Shown: piece after piece, positions 37,124 to 46,057 of the stretch
Layout of the letters: each line of letters starts with the position of its first letter
Position numbering within the stretch: position 1 is the first letter of the stretch
NCBI GenBank assembly: GCA_947258875.1
Contig: CAMYKB010000006.1
Location: forward strand, 23,736-87,735
DNA length: 64,000 bases
Reading direction: 5' to 3'
DNA from: an uncultured Gammaproteobacteria bacterium
GTDB lineage: Bacteria; Pseudomonadota; Gammaproteobacteria; CAMYKB01
Position numbers and translations under genes: made by a program
Notes under the pieces: generated by a model
What the model saw: only the letters and a program-made list of their open reading frames with translations
Told to the model about the DNA's origin: nothing
Databases searched by the model: none

Positions 37124-40080
37124 TGTGATACTACCAATGGTGATTGCGTGAGCAGCACGCGCCTTGAAGCTGCTTTACGCAAGCCTGCATCAAGTGAGGC
37201 CAGATAGCTGTCACGTCGTGTTGCCTGATCCTGCACAAATGGACGAATCTGAAATAACATTAGCTGGTCGCGAACGAAACCGAATTCGATATCAGCCGGC
37301 ACCAACTGACCTTCTGCGTTATAAAGACCGGGATAGTTGCGTGGCACTTTTCGTACCAACTCAATCAGCTGCGCCAAATCACTGGAGGATAAGATGCGCT
37401 CACCACCACTGGCCACGATCATGCGCGAGCCACCACCCACCAGCAAGACGCGCTTATGCGGGGCAGTTGCTGAAGTCATCAGCTGTGCAACGCCGGTATC
37501 GAGGTTAACCAGCAGGGTTTCGGCGGATTGACCTTCTACTGCACCACCTACACCCTCATTACTTACCACTGTCATAGACGCTTTTGCACCGTCATAGATA
37601 TCGGTTGTTACGATCACACCGGATTTTTCTGCCGACACACTCTTGTGCAGCAGCACTGAAACGTAAACGTGCTCGGGATGATCCATCAACAATTGCCGCC
37701 AACCAAAGGCTCGCTCGGTAAAAGGTGACGCCCATACCTCTTTGATCGCTTGTAGTATATCCTCGAACCCCACGACATTGGGGACAGTGCGATTTAACCC
37801 CGCCCCGGTGAATCCCGGCAAATCCTCCACGTTAGTATCACTACGCACAAACACGCCATAACTGCCCTCTTCGCCAAAGGTTTGCAGCATGGCTGATTGC
37901 AAACGTCGCCGGAAAGAAGGATCGAACTTGGTATCAAGTATACGAGTACGCAGCTGCGTGAGAACTTCCCCCAAGCGTTGTGCATGGACCTCAGAGTCCT
38001 CCCTGAGATTACGTAAACTCGCATACTGATCCTGCATCCATTCGAAAATACTGGTGGCGCTGTCGGCAAACATGGGTTGCTCCAGCATGTTCCGGTAAAA
38101 GCCAAAAGGGATCACTAGTCCTGGCGAAACCTTACCCGGAAAACGATACGACAGCTCACCTACATGAGCAGCCTTGGGTCCTACGATGTGCCCTGAATGT
38201 TTCGCGCGTAGCTCGCTGATTGGGATAAAACGCGTATCCTTAAGTCCCAACTTACCGATATCGACACGGATACGCACATGCGAAGACTGCTGCCTGCGTG
38301 CGAAGACCTCATCCCATTTCGGCCCATCGGCTTGCAACTGCACAACACCCTCCGGACTCACCGCCAATACTACTGGTGTACCGCGTCGCGCAATAAGTTC
38401 CGGCAGTAGAGCACCACTCACGACCACGTTGGGAATACCGAGATTACGCGCCAGTAGTTGCACATGGGAAAGGTGATTACCTTCAGAAGCGGTTATGATT
38501 CCGGAAACCGGCGGTAGATCGGCGACTGTCTCCGGCACAATGAATATGTCCTTGCGTTCAGATGGACCGGTTTCCCCAAGATCTGCCTGGGTGCGCAAAA
38601 TACCGCGCGACAAACCGGGATTAAGACTACGCAAGCCTGTGTCCACCGTACGACCGAACAGTTCATGATGTATACCACTTAGTGTATTGGCATCTGCACT
38701 TAAGGTATCCAACAACTCGGTATAAAACAGCAGCGGACTGCCACGCAGGCGATCAGCAGTATAATGACGCACCAGAGGTTCGATCTGCGCAAGATGCTCG
38801 ATCATCGGGCCAAAGTAAAATCGCAGACGCCGTGCAGCCCAATCCGGCACCCTGGAGAGGTATTTAAGTTCCTGTCGATACTCGGCCAATGGCAACCGCA
38901 CACGGTCCATACGCCCTGATACATGTCGTAATTCACCCCATTCGCGACGTGTGATCAAACCCATTCCATACAGAACTTGTGTTGTAGCACGCAGCCATTG
39001 CAGGCATTGCGCACGACTGTTGTCTTGCACGTTGTGCCGCAAGTCGCGCCCGGTCACAAATGCCTCCAACTCTAACGCGATACTCACATCCAAAGCCTGT
39101 AGCATACGTCCTGCAGTACCCATATCGGACAAACGATCGCGCAACATCACTAGCAACTCACCACTAATCCGTAAACGCTCAGTGGACGTGGATGCACTAT
39201 CAAGTACTGTTGCGCCTTCACGCAGGGACCGGGCCAGACTGTTATCGGCCAGCCCATTTGCCAAGTCCGTTAACATGGCAGGCACATCGCTACGATCGTA
39301 TGTATCAGCGATCTGTTGGGTTAACTGTTGATACTGCTGGTGTAATTCCGGTTTGCCGCGGGTCCGCGCATACTCATATACACGCTGCGCATCTCCTGCA
39401 TCAGGTCTTGCATGTATTTTATTACGCAGGGACACAAACCCCGGATCTTGCTCTGCAATGACGCCGGAAAGTCCACGCACTTGAGTCAATGAGGTTTCGC
39501 GACTACCATGCGGCAGTAATCTCACCGCTTCGCGCAATAAGGGGTAACGCTGTTCACGCCACACCGGATCCACCACCATTGATTGCAAAATGGCTTTCGC
39601 ACTACGGCTTTCATCTTCGATTTGAAATGCGCCCCGGTAAAAGCGGGCTTTACGTAAAATCCAGCCATCATTTTCAGCTATGAGAAACTGTTCCAGGAGC
39701 AAAATTTTCAAGGTATCACGGTCTGCGAGACCACCGCGAAAATCATCTGGCTGAAGATCGGCCAGAATATTGGCTATGGGAAATCCCGCTGCACGAATCA
39801 GGCGGGTCTGTTCACTCCACTCGCCATGTTGCACCCCACCTCCATGCTCATTACAGGCATATGGCTCGGGCGGTAATACGGCGCCATCACGACAAAACCA
39901 GCGAATACGTGCGAAAGGACCGCGCGGATTTTGTTGCATAGCCTGAATCCAGGCGCGCATAGTGTCTTTATCAATATGCTCTGGTGCTGGTGCCGCAGAC
40001 TGCGATTGGCTCATAATCAACACACTCATCAAGAGCAGTAAAACCCTACTTACTGATTTAGAAATGATGTGTGTGTTCAT
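37120..40080 (-). CDS. Exported PEP-synthase/glucan-water-dikinase-like protein
   Basis: A 986-residue protein related to PPDK, PEP synthase and glucan water dikinases. Residues 1-29 form a signal peptide (SKSVSRVLLLLMSVLIMSQSQSA, start ATG 40080; a GTG at 40107 is less likely). The long N-terminal part is helical and not recognised. The phosphohistidine domain has NHLSHVQLLARNLGIPN, His539 probably being phosphorylated, and the ATP-grasp domain follows (GPKAAHVGELSYRFPGKV, VFVRSDTNVEDLPGFTGAG, VWASPFTERAFGWRQ, EFGFVRDQLMLFQIRP). This order, swivel domain before ATP-binding domain, is that of glucan water dikinases, not PEP synthase. ATP is not normally available outside the cytoplasm, so export is puzzling; the Npt1-like transporter in the same operon could bear on this. 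Confidence 0.83.
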   Translation of the reverse strand: MNTHIISKSVSRVLLLLMSVLIMSQSQSAAPAPEHIDKDTMRAWIQAMQQNPRGPFARIRWFCRDGAVLPPEPYACNEHGGGVQHGEWSEQTRLIRAAGFPIANILADLQPDDFRGGLADRDTLKILLLEQFLIAENDGWILRKARFYRGAFQIEDESRSAKAILQSMVVDPVWREQRYPLLREAVRLLPHGSRETSLTQVRGLSGVIAEQDPGFVSLRNKIHARPDAGDAQRVYEYARTRGKPELHQQYQQLTQQIADTYDRSDVPAMLTDLANGLADNSLARSLREGATVLDSASTSTERLRISGELLVMLRDRLSDMGTAGRMLQALDVSIALELEAFVTGRDLRHNVQDNSRAQCLQWLRATTQVLYGMGLITRREWGELRHVSGRMDRVRLPLAEYRQELKYLSRVPDWAARRLRFYFGPMIEHLAQIEPLVRHYTADRLRGSPLLFYTELLDTLSADANTLSGIHHELFGRTVDTGLRSLNPGLSRGILRTQADLGETGPSERKDIFIVPETVADLPPVSGIITASEGNHLSHVQLLARNLGIPNVVVSGALLPELIARRGTPVVLAVSPEGVVQLQADGPKWDEVFARRQQSSHVRIRVDIGKLGLKDTRFIPISELRAKHSGHIVGPKAAHVGELSYRFPGKVSPGLVIPFGFYRNMLEQPMFADSATSIFEWMQDQYASLRNLREDSEVHAQRLGEVLTQLRTRILDTKFDPSFRRRLQSAMLQTFGEEGSYGVFVRSDTNVEDLPGFTGAGLNRTVPNVVGFEDILQAIKEVWASPFTERAFGWRQLLMDHPEHVYVSVLLHKSVSAEKSGVIVTTDIYDGAKASMTVVSNEGVGGAVEGQSAETLLVNLDTGVAQLMTSATAPHKRVLLVGGGSRMIVASGGERILSSSDLAQLIELVRKVPRNYPGLYNAEGQLVPADIEFGFVRDQLMLFQIRPFVQDQATRRDSYLASLDAGLRKAASRRVLLTQSPLVVSQ

Positions 40081-40317
40081 TAAATTTGCATATTGTCGTC
40101 GCGACACGAAGGCACGGAATTTTACATGCGTTTAAATCAGCAAACGTATCACCAAGTTTCTCGGGGCACCGCAAATTACTACGTATACTCCTAATTTAGA
40201 TAGCCGATCGACGGAAAAATTCCTGACAATTAGACGATGGGCAATATCCGCCTAATGGTTACAGGATTTCATTCAAACCATTGATCTGAGACGCAGCCTG
40301 AGCCCCGCCAGTTGCCC

Positions 40318-41424
40318 CTAAAACAGACCCAGCTGATCGCCCGATTGTGCAGGCGACTTAAATAAACTGCTGTCTATATCGTAGCTACGCTGATTTAACC
40401 CCAGGCGCTTACAGACCAGCTTGAATCGTTGCGCAATAAAACCGGCATATTCGCCTGTACCTCGCATACGTTCACCAAATTTGGAATCGTAATCCTTACC
40501 GCCGCGCATATCACGAATAATATTTATGACATGCCTGGCTTTTAATGGCTCATGATGTGCCAACCATTCATGAAATAGATCTTTGACTTCATGTGGTAAG
40601 CGTAGAATGACATACCCTGCCGAATCTGCACCCAATTTATGTGCCGACTCCAGGATGGTCTCCATATGCGCATCGGTTAATACCGGGATCAATGGTGCCA
40701 CCAAAACGCCCACCGGTATACCGGAGTCATGCAAGGCCTGCATCGCCTGCAAGCGCCTTGCTGGTAGCGTGGTGCGCGGCTCTAAACGGCGGCTCAATGT
40801 TGAGTCCAAGGTGGTTATGGAGAACATGACCCGTACCAGATTTTTCTCCGCCATCGGCGCCAGGATGTCGCGATCGCGCTCCACCAGTGCCGATTTAGTA
40901 ACAATGACTACCGGGTGATTAAAATCCCGCAAAACTTCCAGAATGCTGCGCGTGATCTTGAGTTTACGCTCACTCGGCTGATAAGCATCAGTATTTATAC
41001 CCAAAGTGATCGGTGAACAGGTGTAGCTAGGTTTGCGTAATTCCCGCTGTAACAATTCTGCGGCATTTTGTTTGTAGAATAGCCGCGACTCAAAATCCAG
41101 ACCGGGCGACAATCCTAGATAAGAATGCGTCGGTCGGGCAAAGCAGTAGACACAACCATGCTCACAGCCACGATACGGATTAATTGACTGGTCAAACGGG
41201 ATGTCCGGTGAGTCATTACGCGAAATAATCGACTTAGCCTTATCAGGTGTCAGGGTAGTGCGTATGGGCGTACCCTCCTCCGGGATATCCCAGCCGTCAT
41301 CTATCGATTCATGCCGCCTCGTCTCAAATCGGCCATCCGGATTACTGACCGAACCACGTCCTTTGCGGGGCATTATCTGCCTTCGATCGACGCGCCGCCT
41401 TTTATCGATTATTTGATCAGCCAT
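40318..41424 (-). CDS. Radical SAM protein of the PA0069 family
   Basis: A 368-residue radical SAM protein. The iron-sulfur site CEHGCVYC lies in NPYRGCEHGCVYCFARPTH, followed by GINTDAYQPSERKLKITRSIL and VTKSALVERDRDIL, typical of the PA0069/Rv2578c group related to spore photoproduct lyase. The true reaction of this group is unknown to me. N-terminal residues (RRVDRRQIMPRKGRGS) are basic. It lies 236 bases upstream of the dikinase gene on the same strand, but a gap with no clear promoter separates them, and it is divergent from the EEP gene, so linkage to the dikinase operon is not assumed. Confidence 0.9.
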   Translation of the reverse strand: MADQIIDKRRRVDRRQIMPRKGRGSVSNPDGRFETRRHESIDDGWDIPEEGTPIRTTLTPDKAKSIISRNDSPDIPFDQSINPYRGCEHGCVYCFARPTHSYLGLSPGLDFESRLFYKQNAAELLQRELRKPSYTCSPITLGINTDAYQPSERKLKITRSILEVLRDFNHPVVIVTKSALVERDRDILAPMAEKNLVRVMFSITTLDSTLSRRLEPRTTLPARRLQAMQALHDSGIPVGVLVAPLIPVLTDAHMETILESAHKLGADSAGYVILRLPHEVKDLFHEWLAHHEPLKARHVINIIRDMRGGKDYDSKFGERMRGTGEYAGFIAQRFKLVCKRLGLNQRSYDIDSSLFKSPAQSGDQLGLF

Positions 41425-41552
41425 ATCGGGAATTCACCTTTGTTGACATCATAGCGCTGGGCACGGGCAAATATTACCGGCATTATGATCCCTATCAGAG
41501 AATATGACATCGATTAGATGATATTATATGTATATCAACTACAAATGATTTC

Positions 41553-42443
41553 ATGCCACAAAATTCACCATTAAAAGCAACCGCTTACGAGCCTAGACAT
41601 AAGACCGAAGAACAGCGGCGACTGCGTGTGCTCAGTTATAATATCCAGGTGGGTATCAGCTCGAATCGTTACAGTGACTACATGACCCACGGCTGGAAAC
41701 ATGTACTGCCGTTTCGAGGCAGACAGGACAATCTTGACAATACCGCCCGTTTCATCAAGGATTTTGATCTTGTCGGCCTGCAGGAACTCGATGCTGGAAG
41801 CTTGCGTAGCGGTTTCATCAACCAGACCAAATACCTGGCAACAGTGGGTCATTTTCCGTATTGGTACAACCAGACCAACCGTAATCTGGGCAAATTCGCC
41901 CAGCACAGCCAAGGATTACTCAGCCAATTCAGGCCTTTCGAATTAATCGAACACCGACTGCCCAGCACCATCCCCGGGCGCGGTGCGCTGGAGGCACGCT
42001 TTGGAGACCCACAGAACCCGCTTATTGTAATCCATCTGCACCTATCCCTGAGTCAGCGCGCCCGCGAACGGCAGTTTGACTATATTGCCAGGCAGACCGA
42101 TAAACATGAACATGTCATCGTCATGGGCGACATGAATTGCCAGCCGCATAGCAGGGAACTACAGCAGTTACTCAATAGTACACATCTTTGCGAGCCTCTC
42201 GAGCAGATGCAGACCTACCCCAGCTGGAGCCCGGAACACTGCCTTGATCACATCCTGGTAACCTCGAGCATCGGCGTAGAAGGCGCTCGGGCTTACAGCG
42301 ATGTAAACCACTCCGACCATCTTCCGATCAGCCTGGACCTGTTGTTACCTGCAAAGCTAGACCTCAATCACACCCAGAGTTCAGAGAACGCAATTTCAAT
42401 GGACCAGGCACAGCAGGCACGGCTTGCAGCCGGCTTATATTGA
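41553..42443 (+). CDS. Endonuclease/exonuclease/phosphatase-family protein
   Basis: A 296-residue cytoplasmic protein of the EEP superfamily. Metal-binding and catalytic elements are visible: SYNIQVG, the Glu in VGLQELDAGS, IHLHLSLSQRARERQ, MGDMNCQPHS, and the C-terminal NHSDHLPISLDLL. No signal peptide is present; the first 20 residues are polar. Members cleave DNA, phosphodiesters or lipid headgroups, and the substrate here cannot be read from motifs. The last 30 residues (SENAISMDQAQQARLAAGLY) extend beyond the domain. It is transcribed away from the radical SAM gene; the Ser/Thr kinase lies 277 bases downstream on the same strand. Confidence 0.88.
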   Translation: MPQNSPLKATAYEPRHKTEEQRRLRVLSYNIQVGISSNRYSDYMTHGWKHVLPFRGRQDNLDNTARFIKDFDLVGLQELDAGSLRSGFINQTKYLATVGHFPYWYNQTNRNLGKFAQHSQGLLSQFRPFELIEHRLPSTIPGRGALEARFGDPQNPLIVIHLHLSLSQRARERQFDYIARQTDKHEHVIVMGDMNCQPHSRELQQLLNSTHLCEPLEQMQTYPSWSPEHCLDHILVTSSIGVEGARAYSDVNHSDHLPISLDLLLPAKLDLNHTQSSENAISMDQAQQARLAAGLY

Positions 42444-42720
42444 TTCACTGACAGCGCGTTTGACCCCAGCCCACATCTCCATCATGCCTGACCCGCCGCG
42501 CTATACGCGCCGGCGTATATCAGTAACTTACTGATTTTACGTATATTTAATGGGAATCTACCATTTATCGGAAATACGTCCCGCCTGAGAAGAAACCCCT
42601 ACTCATGAATTTATGTATTTGATTATTATAGGGTAGTACTCAAACATGAAAGGATAGCGCCAAAAAACATGAACGAGTAGACGCTGCAGAAACACAGCAC
42701 AGCCGAAAGCAACCCCTATT

Positions 42721-43587
42721 ATGGCAGCTTCCCCGACACATATCGGGCGCGAGGAGATCGTTGAGATCGCACGCCGCCCCTATACCCTGCGCCCATTCGA
42801 TTATGGGGGCATGTCGCGCTTATTCTGTGCCTACCCGCATGACCCCCAGGACTGCAAACTCGCCGTCAAATTCCTCAATAGGGATCTGAGCGATTCCAGT
42901 ACCACTTTGATCCGCTTCCAGCGCGAATGCCTCATCCTTAACCAGCTGGATCACCCCGGCGTTCCCCATTTCGTCAGCAGTGGCACATTATATGGCAGAA
43001 ACTACCTTGCCTATGAATTGATCGAAGGGACCAATGTACTGAAAATTCTGCAACACCGCGCAAAAACAGGCAATCCACTCAGACCTGAAATCGCTACCCG
43101 GCTCTTCAGGCAATTATTGTTAGCACTCAACTATCTGCACAGCTTGAAAAAACCGGTCATACACAGCGATATCAGCCCGGAAAATCTGGTGATCGATAGC
43201 GGCCAGTTACGCCTAATAGACTTTGGAAGCGCATTCAGACTCGGCGCACAGGAATTATCAAGCGCCAAATGGCGCGGCAAGCCTTCTTACCTATCTCCGG
43301 AACAGGCACGCAACCAGAGTTGGGATCATCGCAGCGACTTGTATCAAGCGGGAATCGTCTTTTATGAATTGCTTAGTGGGTGCAAATGGAATCGGGGACA
43401 TAGCATTGAAGACAAGCATCGCCTCTCTGCTAAACCCGAGCCGCAGGACCTAAGCCGTATCCCCGCACCCCAGGCAACATTGATAGAACGACTCACTCAA
43501 TTAAAACCCGAGCTACGTTTCCAAAGCGCTCATGAATGCCTGAAAGCACTGGACAGCCTGGAACTACGGACTGATTCTGCCGCCTAG
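42721..43587 (+). CDS. Orphan Ser/Thr protein kinase
   Basis: A 288-residue Hanks-type kinase without any membrane or sensor domain. Lys50 in LAVKFL is the ATP-binding lysine, Glu69 is a candidate for helix C, Asp150 and Asn155 lie in HSDISPENL, and Asp167 in LIDFGSAF binds Mg. GKPSYLSPEQARN replaces the APE motif. The glycine-rich loop is short (DYGGMSRLFCAY). The ATG at 42721 lacks a clear ribosome-binding site. It is convergent with the psp-linked small gene at 43599, 11 bases apart. A partner phosphatase is not seen next to it. Target unknown; position beside the envelope-stress operon invites a test for a link. Confidence 0.9.
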   Translation: MAASPTHIGREEIVEIARRPYTLRPFDYGGMSRLFCAYPHDPQDCKLAVKFLNRDLSDSSTTLIRFQRECLILNQLDHPGVPHFVSSGTLYGRNYLAYELIEGTNVLKILQHRAKTGNPLRPEIATRLFRQLLLALNYLHSLKKPVIHSDISPENLVIDSGQLRLIDFGSAFRLGAQELSSAKWRGKPSYLSPEQARNQSWDHRSDLYQAGIVFYELLSGCKWNRGHSIEDKHRLSAKPEPQDLSRIPAPQATLIERLTQLKPELRFQSAHECLKALDSLELRTDSAA

Positions 43588-43598
43588 CCAACCCCGGG

Positions 43599-43850
43599 TT
43601 AACCGTCTTCAAGCTCCCTGAATTTTTGTTTAAGGTCGTAATCACGACTGGTAACAATTTCTTCCAGCACGTGCAACCTCGACTGCATTTCCTGATTCAT
43701 AGACTCCAGGTTATCGATACGCTTCGACAACTCTGCTATCTTACCGGATGATTCTGCACCGTGACTGTGACGCGATTTTATATAGGCTCTGATAACCACC
43801 GCTGTCGCTATAACAGCCACTATGAAGGACACCATATCGTACTCAGACAT
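43599..43850 (-). CDS. Small PspB/PspC-tail-like membrane protein, 83 residues
   Basis: One N-terminal helix (about residues 7-24, VSFIVAVIATAVVIRAYIK) followed by a charged coiled coil of about 50 residues (IAELSKRIDNLESMNQEMQSRLHVLEE). Its end, LEEIVTSRDYDLKQKFREL, matches the end of PspC in this window, LEGHITSRRYNLDREFREL, and its layout is that of PspB. I read it as an additional Psp-family member that could join the PspB-PspC complex. It lies 185 bases downstream of pspC on the same strand, and may be co-transcribed or expressed alone. Confidence 0.75.
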   Translation of the reverse strand: MSEYDMVSFIVAVIATAVVIRAYIKSRHSHGAESSGKIAELSKRIDNLESMNQEMQSRLHVLEEIVTSRDYDLKQKFRELEDG

Positions 43851-44035
43851 TATTAACTACTCCCCACATAATAAGACCTGAAACCTGTCATCTCCCGGGG
43901 ATCCTGCAATACGAGTCAACAGCGCCGCTGCTGGCGACCCCCAAAAACCCCCAAGAAAATTAAAACCGCAGTTTTCATTTCGCACACCTAATCATAAAAG
44001 GAGGGTAATTGCAGAAAATCTCTATGACTACAGAC

Positions 44036-44416
44036 TCAGTGATTCAGTTCGCGAAACTCACGATCCAGATTATAGCGCCTGGATGTGATATGGCCTTCCA
44101 GATTACGCAGGCGCTTTTCAAGGCGTATAAAACGCGTCTGCGCATCAGTCATACTATGCGCACTTAACTCATCACGATCATCGGCAACTCCCGCAGAACG
44201 ATGAGCTGCTTTATCGTGATTAGCACGCATGATAAACCACATGATGATATAAAAAATCGGGGTTGGTAGAAAGAACGCACTGACCAACGTCGCAATTCGT
44301 ACGACTGTTACATCCCAACCAAAGTACTCTGCAATACCACTACAAACACCCAGCAGTAGCTTGTTGTTGCGATTGATACGCAGTGATTTTCTGCCAGTGT
44401 ATTGACTATAACTCAT
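44036..44416 (-). CDS. pspC: Phage shock protein C
   Basis: Inner-membrane component of the envelope-stress sensor that releases PspF from PspA. The 126 residues show the PspC domain: basic N-terminus RINRNNKLLLGVCSGIAEYFGWDVTVVRIATLV, then a membrane helix FFLPTPIFYIIMWFIM at about 50-66. The C-terminal half is charged and coiled-coil-like (LEKRLRNLEGHITSRRYNL). The ATG overlaps the pspB stop by 11 bases, so translation is coupled. Order pspA-pspB-pspC with divergent pspF is the classical arrangement. Confidence 0.93.
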   Translation of the reverse strand: MSYSQYTGRKSLRINRNNKLLLGVCSGIAEYFGWDVTVVRIATLVSAFFLPTPIFYIIMWFIMRANHDKAAHRSAGVADDRDELSAHSMTDAQTRFIRLEKRLRNLEGHITSRRYNLDREFRELNH

Positions 44417-44648
44417 GTCGACGTCTCCAGCCGGGTGACTCCGAATCCAGGATGGTCTCCAGAGCCTCTATTCGTTGTTCCATTTTTTCGGCGATTTCCA
44501 TCAGCCTGCTGAGTTCCTGCCGCGCCGTATCGCTGACACCTGTATTCGCACGCCGCTTGCTTGTGTAATGCAGGATCAGCCATAAGGGAATCACAAAAAG
44601 CAGTGAAATGCTCAAAAATATTATAGGTAATGCAATCAACTCTTCCAT
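44406..44648 (-). CDS. pspB: Phage shock protein B
   Basis: An 80-residue inner-membrane protein with one N-terminal helix (about residues 3-27, ELIALPIIFLSISLLFVIPLWLIL) followed by a cytoplasmic coiled coil (SRLMEIAEKMEQRIEALETIL), matching PspB in size and form. It works with PspC to sense membrane damage and draw PspA to the membrane. It lies 31 bases after pspA and overlaps pspC by 11 bases. Some PspB proteins end in a WRRR-type basic tail as here (GWRRRHEL). Confidence 0.92.
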   Translation of the reverse strand: MEELIALPIIFLSISLLFVIPLWLILHYTSKRRANTGVSDTARQELSRLMEIAEKMEQRIEALETILDSESPGWRRRHEL

Positions 44649-44679
44649 TATTATTGCCGTAGTTCATTCTGGTTTAATG

Positions 44680-45351
44680 TCACTGGTTTTCAGCTTTCTG
44701 CATGCGGGCCTTCAAATCCGCAAGGTCCTGTTCGATCTGTTCGTCCGCTTCCAGGTCTGCGAATTGGTCCTTAAGCGATCTTTTGTGGCCCAAATCATAC
44801 GACTCAACCTCCGCTTCAAGGTCATCCAGCTTGCGCTCGAAGTGCTCAAAGCGCGAGAAGGTATCCTCAACCCGACTATCGGAGACCTTGTCCCTGACCC
44901 GTAGCTGTGAAGATAGCGTATTATTTCGAACTAACATAGCTTTTTGGCGACTCTTGGCATCCACCAACTTGTCTTTGAGCGTGGCAATATCCTGGTCCAG
45001 TTTCATGATCTGCTCATCAAGAACCTCCAGTTCCCGCTTAAGCAATTCACTCACCCGTTGCAATTCAGCCACCTCGATCAACGCTGCCCTGGCAAGATCA
45101 TCACGCCCCTTACTCACTGCCAGTTCGGCCTTGCGCTGCCATTCTGCTGACTCGTGGGTAACATTGATAATACGTCGCTCAATTTGCTTTTTATCGGCAA
45201 TAGTCCTGGCCGCGTTTGAGCGTACATCAACCAGTGTATCCTCCATCTCCTGGATTATCAGGCGAATCAGCTTCTGCGGATCCTCAGCCTTATCCAACAA
45301 TGCATTGATGTTGGAATTGATGATATCGGTAAATCTCGAAAAAATTCCCAT
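44680..45351 (-). CDS. pspA: Phage shock protein A
   Basis: A 223-residue ESCRT-III-like peripheral membrane protein that binds stressed membranes and, when free, inhibits PspF. It begins MGIFSRFTDIINSNINALLDKAEDPQKLIRLIIQEMEDTL, the amphipathic start and PspA signature, and continues as a long coiled coil rich in Glu, Lys and Arg. Length is the normal one for PspA. It is followed by pspB after 31 bases and preceded by the exported-protein gene at 45425, which sits between it and the divergent pspF. Confidence 0.96.
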   Translation of the reverse strand: MGIFSRFTDIINSNINALLDKAEDPQKLIRLIIQEMEDTLVDVRSNAARTIADKKQIERRIINVTHESAEWQRKAELAVSKGRDDLARAALIEVAELQRVSELLKRELEVLDEQIMKLDQDIATLKDKLVDAKSRQKAMLVRNNTLSSQLRVRDKVSDSRVEDTFSRFEHFERKLDDLEAEVESYDLGHKRSLKDQFADLEADEQIEQDLADLKARMQKAENQ

Positions 45352-45424
45352 AACTTCTTACCTCAGTAAAACTGCATGCTTGAAAAATTCATTCCTGCCA
45401 GAGTCAGCGTGTCGCTCACTCTCA

Positions 45425-45856
45425 CTATGGTGTGATGCTGTTCAGGATCTGTTGAATCTGCGTACCCACCTGCGGCATATCAAATAGCGGCAAGATCAAT
45501 GCAGGCATGAATCGTGTAACCCACGCCCCAGCCCGTGTATCGGCAGGCATATATGAGCATGCAATCTCAGCAGCCGGCTGCATGGTTTTCAACCACTGAG
45601 CCAACTCGTAGCGCTTATGTATCTCCAACATGTCTTGAATCTGAGCCTGCCTCAGCTCGTATTGCACCTGCCCGTCAAAATCCAGTTCGATAGTATTCAG
45701 GGCTGCCTGGCCCTGTTGCCGGATCATACGTCCAGACTCAGCCGCCATATCTGCAATAAACGCCTCACTTTCATCAGCGTTCACAATAGCCGGAGCAGAG
45801 ACTGCTGCTACAGAAACCACCAGAAAACCAAGTGCAATTGATTTTTTGCCGTTCAT
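45425..45856 (-). CDS. Hypothetical periplasmic protein inserted ahead of pspA
   Basis: A 143-residue protein with a signal peptide (residues 1-26, SIALGFLVVSVAAVSAPAIVNA, cleavage before DES). The mature part is acidic at first (EAFIADMAAESGRMIRQQGQ) and then contains one Cys and hydrophobic stretches (WVTRFMPALILPLFDMPQVG). I know no family for it. It lies 73 bases before pspA on the same strand, directly after the probable psp promoter, so it is likely the first gene of this psp operon, where pspA normally stands. A periplasmic stress sensor or buffer is conceivable. Confidence 0.7.
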   Translation of the reverse strand: MNGKKSIALGFLVVSVAAVSAPAIVNADESEAFIADMAAESGRMIRQQGQAALNTIELDFDGQVQYELRQAQIQDMLEIHKRYELAQWLKTMQPAAEIACSYMPADTRAGAWVTRFMPALILPLFDMPQVGTQIQQILNSITP

Positions 45857-45909
45857 TTTTAGGACCTCCGTATGCGTGACACTTGCCGTACTATTTGGCT
45901 ATTTCTTAA

Positions 45910-45925
45910 TTCAGAAACCGTGCCA
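45910..45925 (-). promoter_or_regulatory. Possible sigma-54 promoter of the psp operon
   Basis: The minus strand reads TGGCACGGTTTCTGAA. TGGCACG is a perfect -24 element, but the -12 element CTGAA lacks the GC of the consensus TTGCW. The psp promoters need PspF and sigma-54 in other bacteria, and the site lies 54 bases before the first gene of the operon, so a weak match is plausible. PspF-binding sites should be further upstream, around 45940-46030. Confidence 0.45.
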
Positions 45926-46057
45926 ACCCATAAATCGATCATAACTCTCTGTTTTATATAGATTTACTCCTAGGCACCCCGAATATAGCAGTCATTAGAA
46001 TAGCAATTACGGCCATTTTTTATTGTTATAGACCACTATATGGCGTATTTTTCACTT

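Noticed and set aside
45873..45889. Second -24/-12-like match ahead of the psp operon (GG and GC 12 bases apart)
   Set aside because: The transcription start would fall on the ribosome-binding site of the first gene, and other consensus positions fail.
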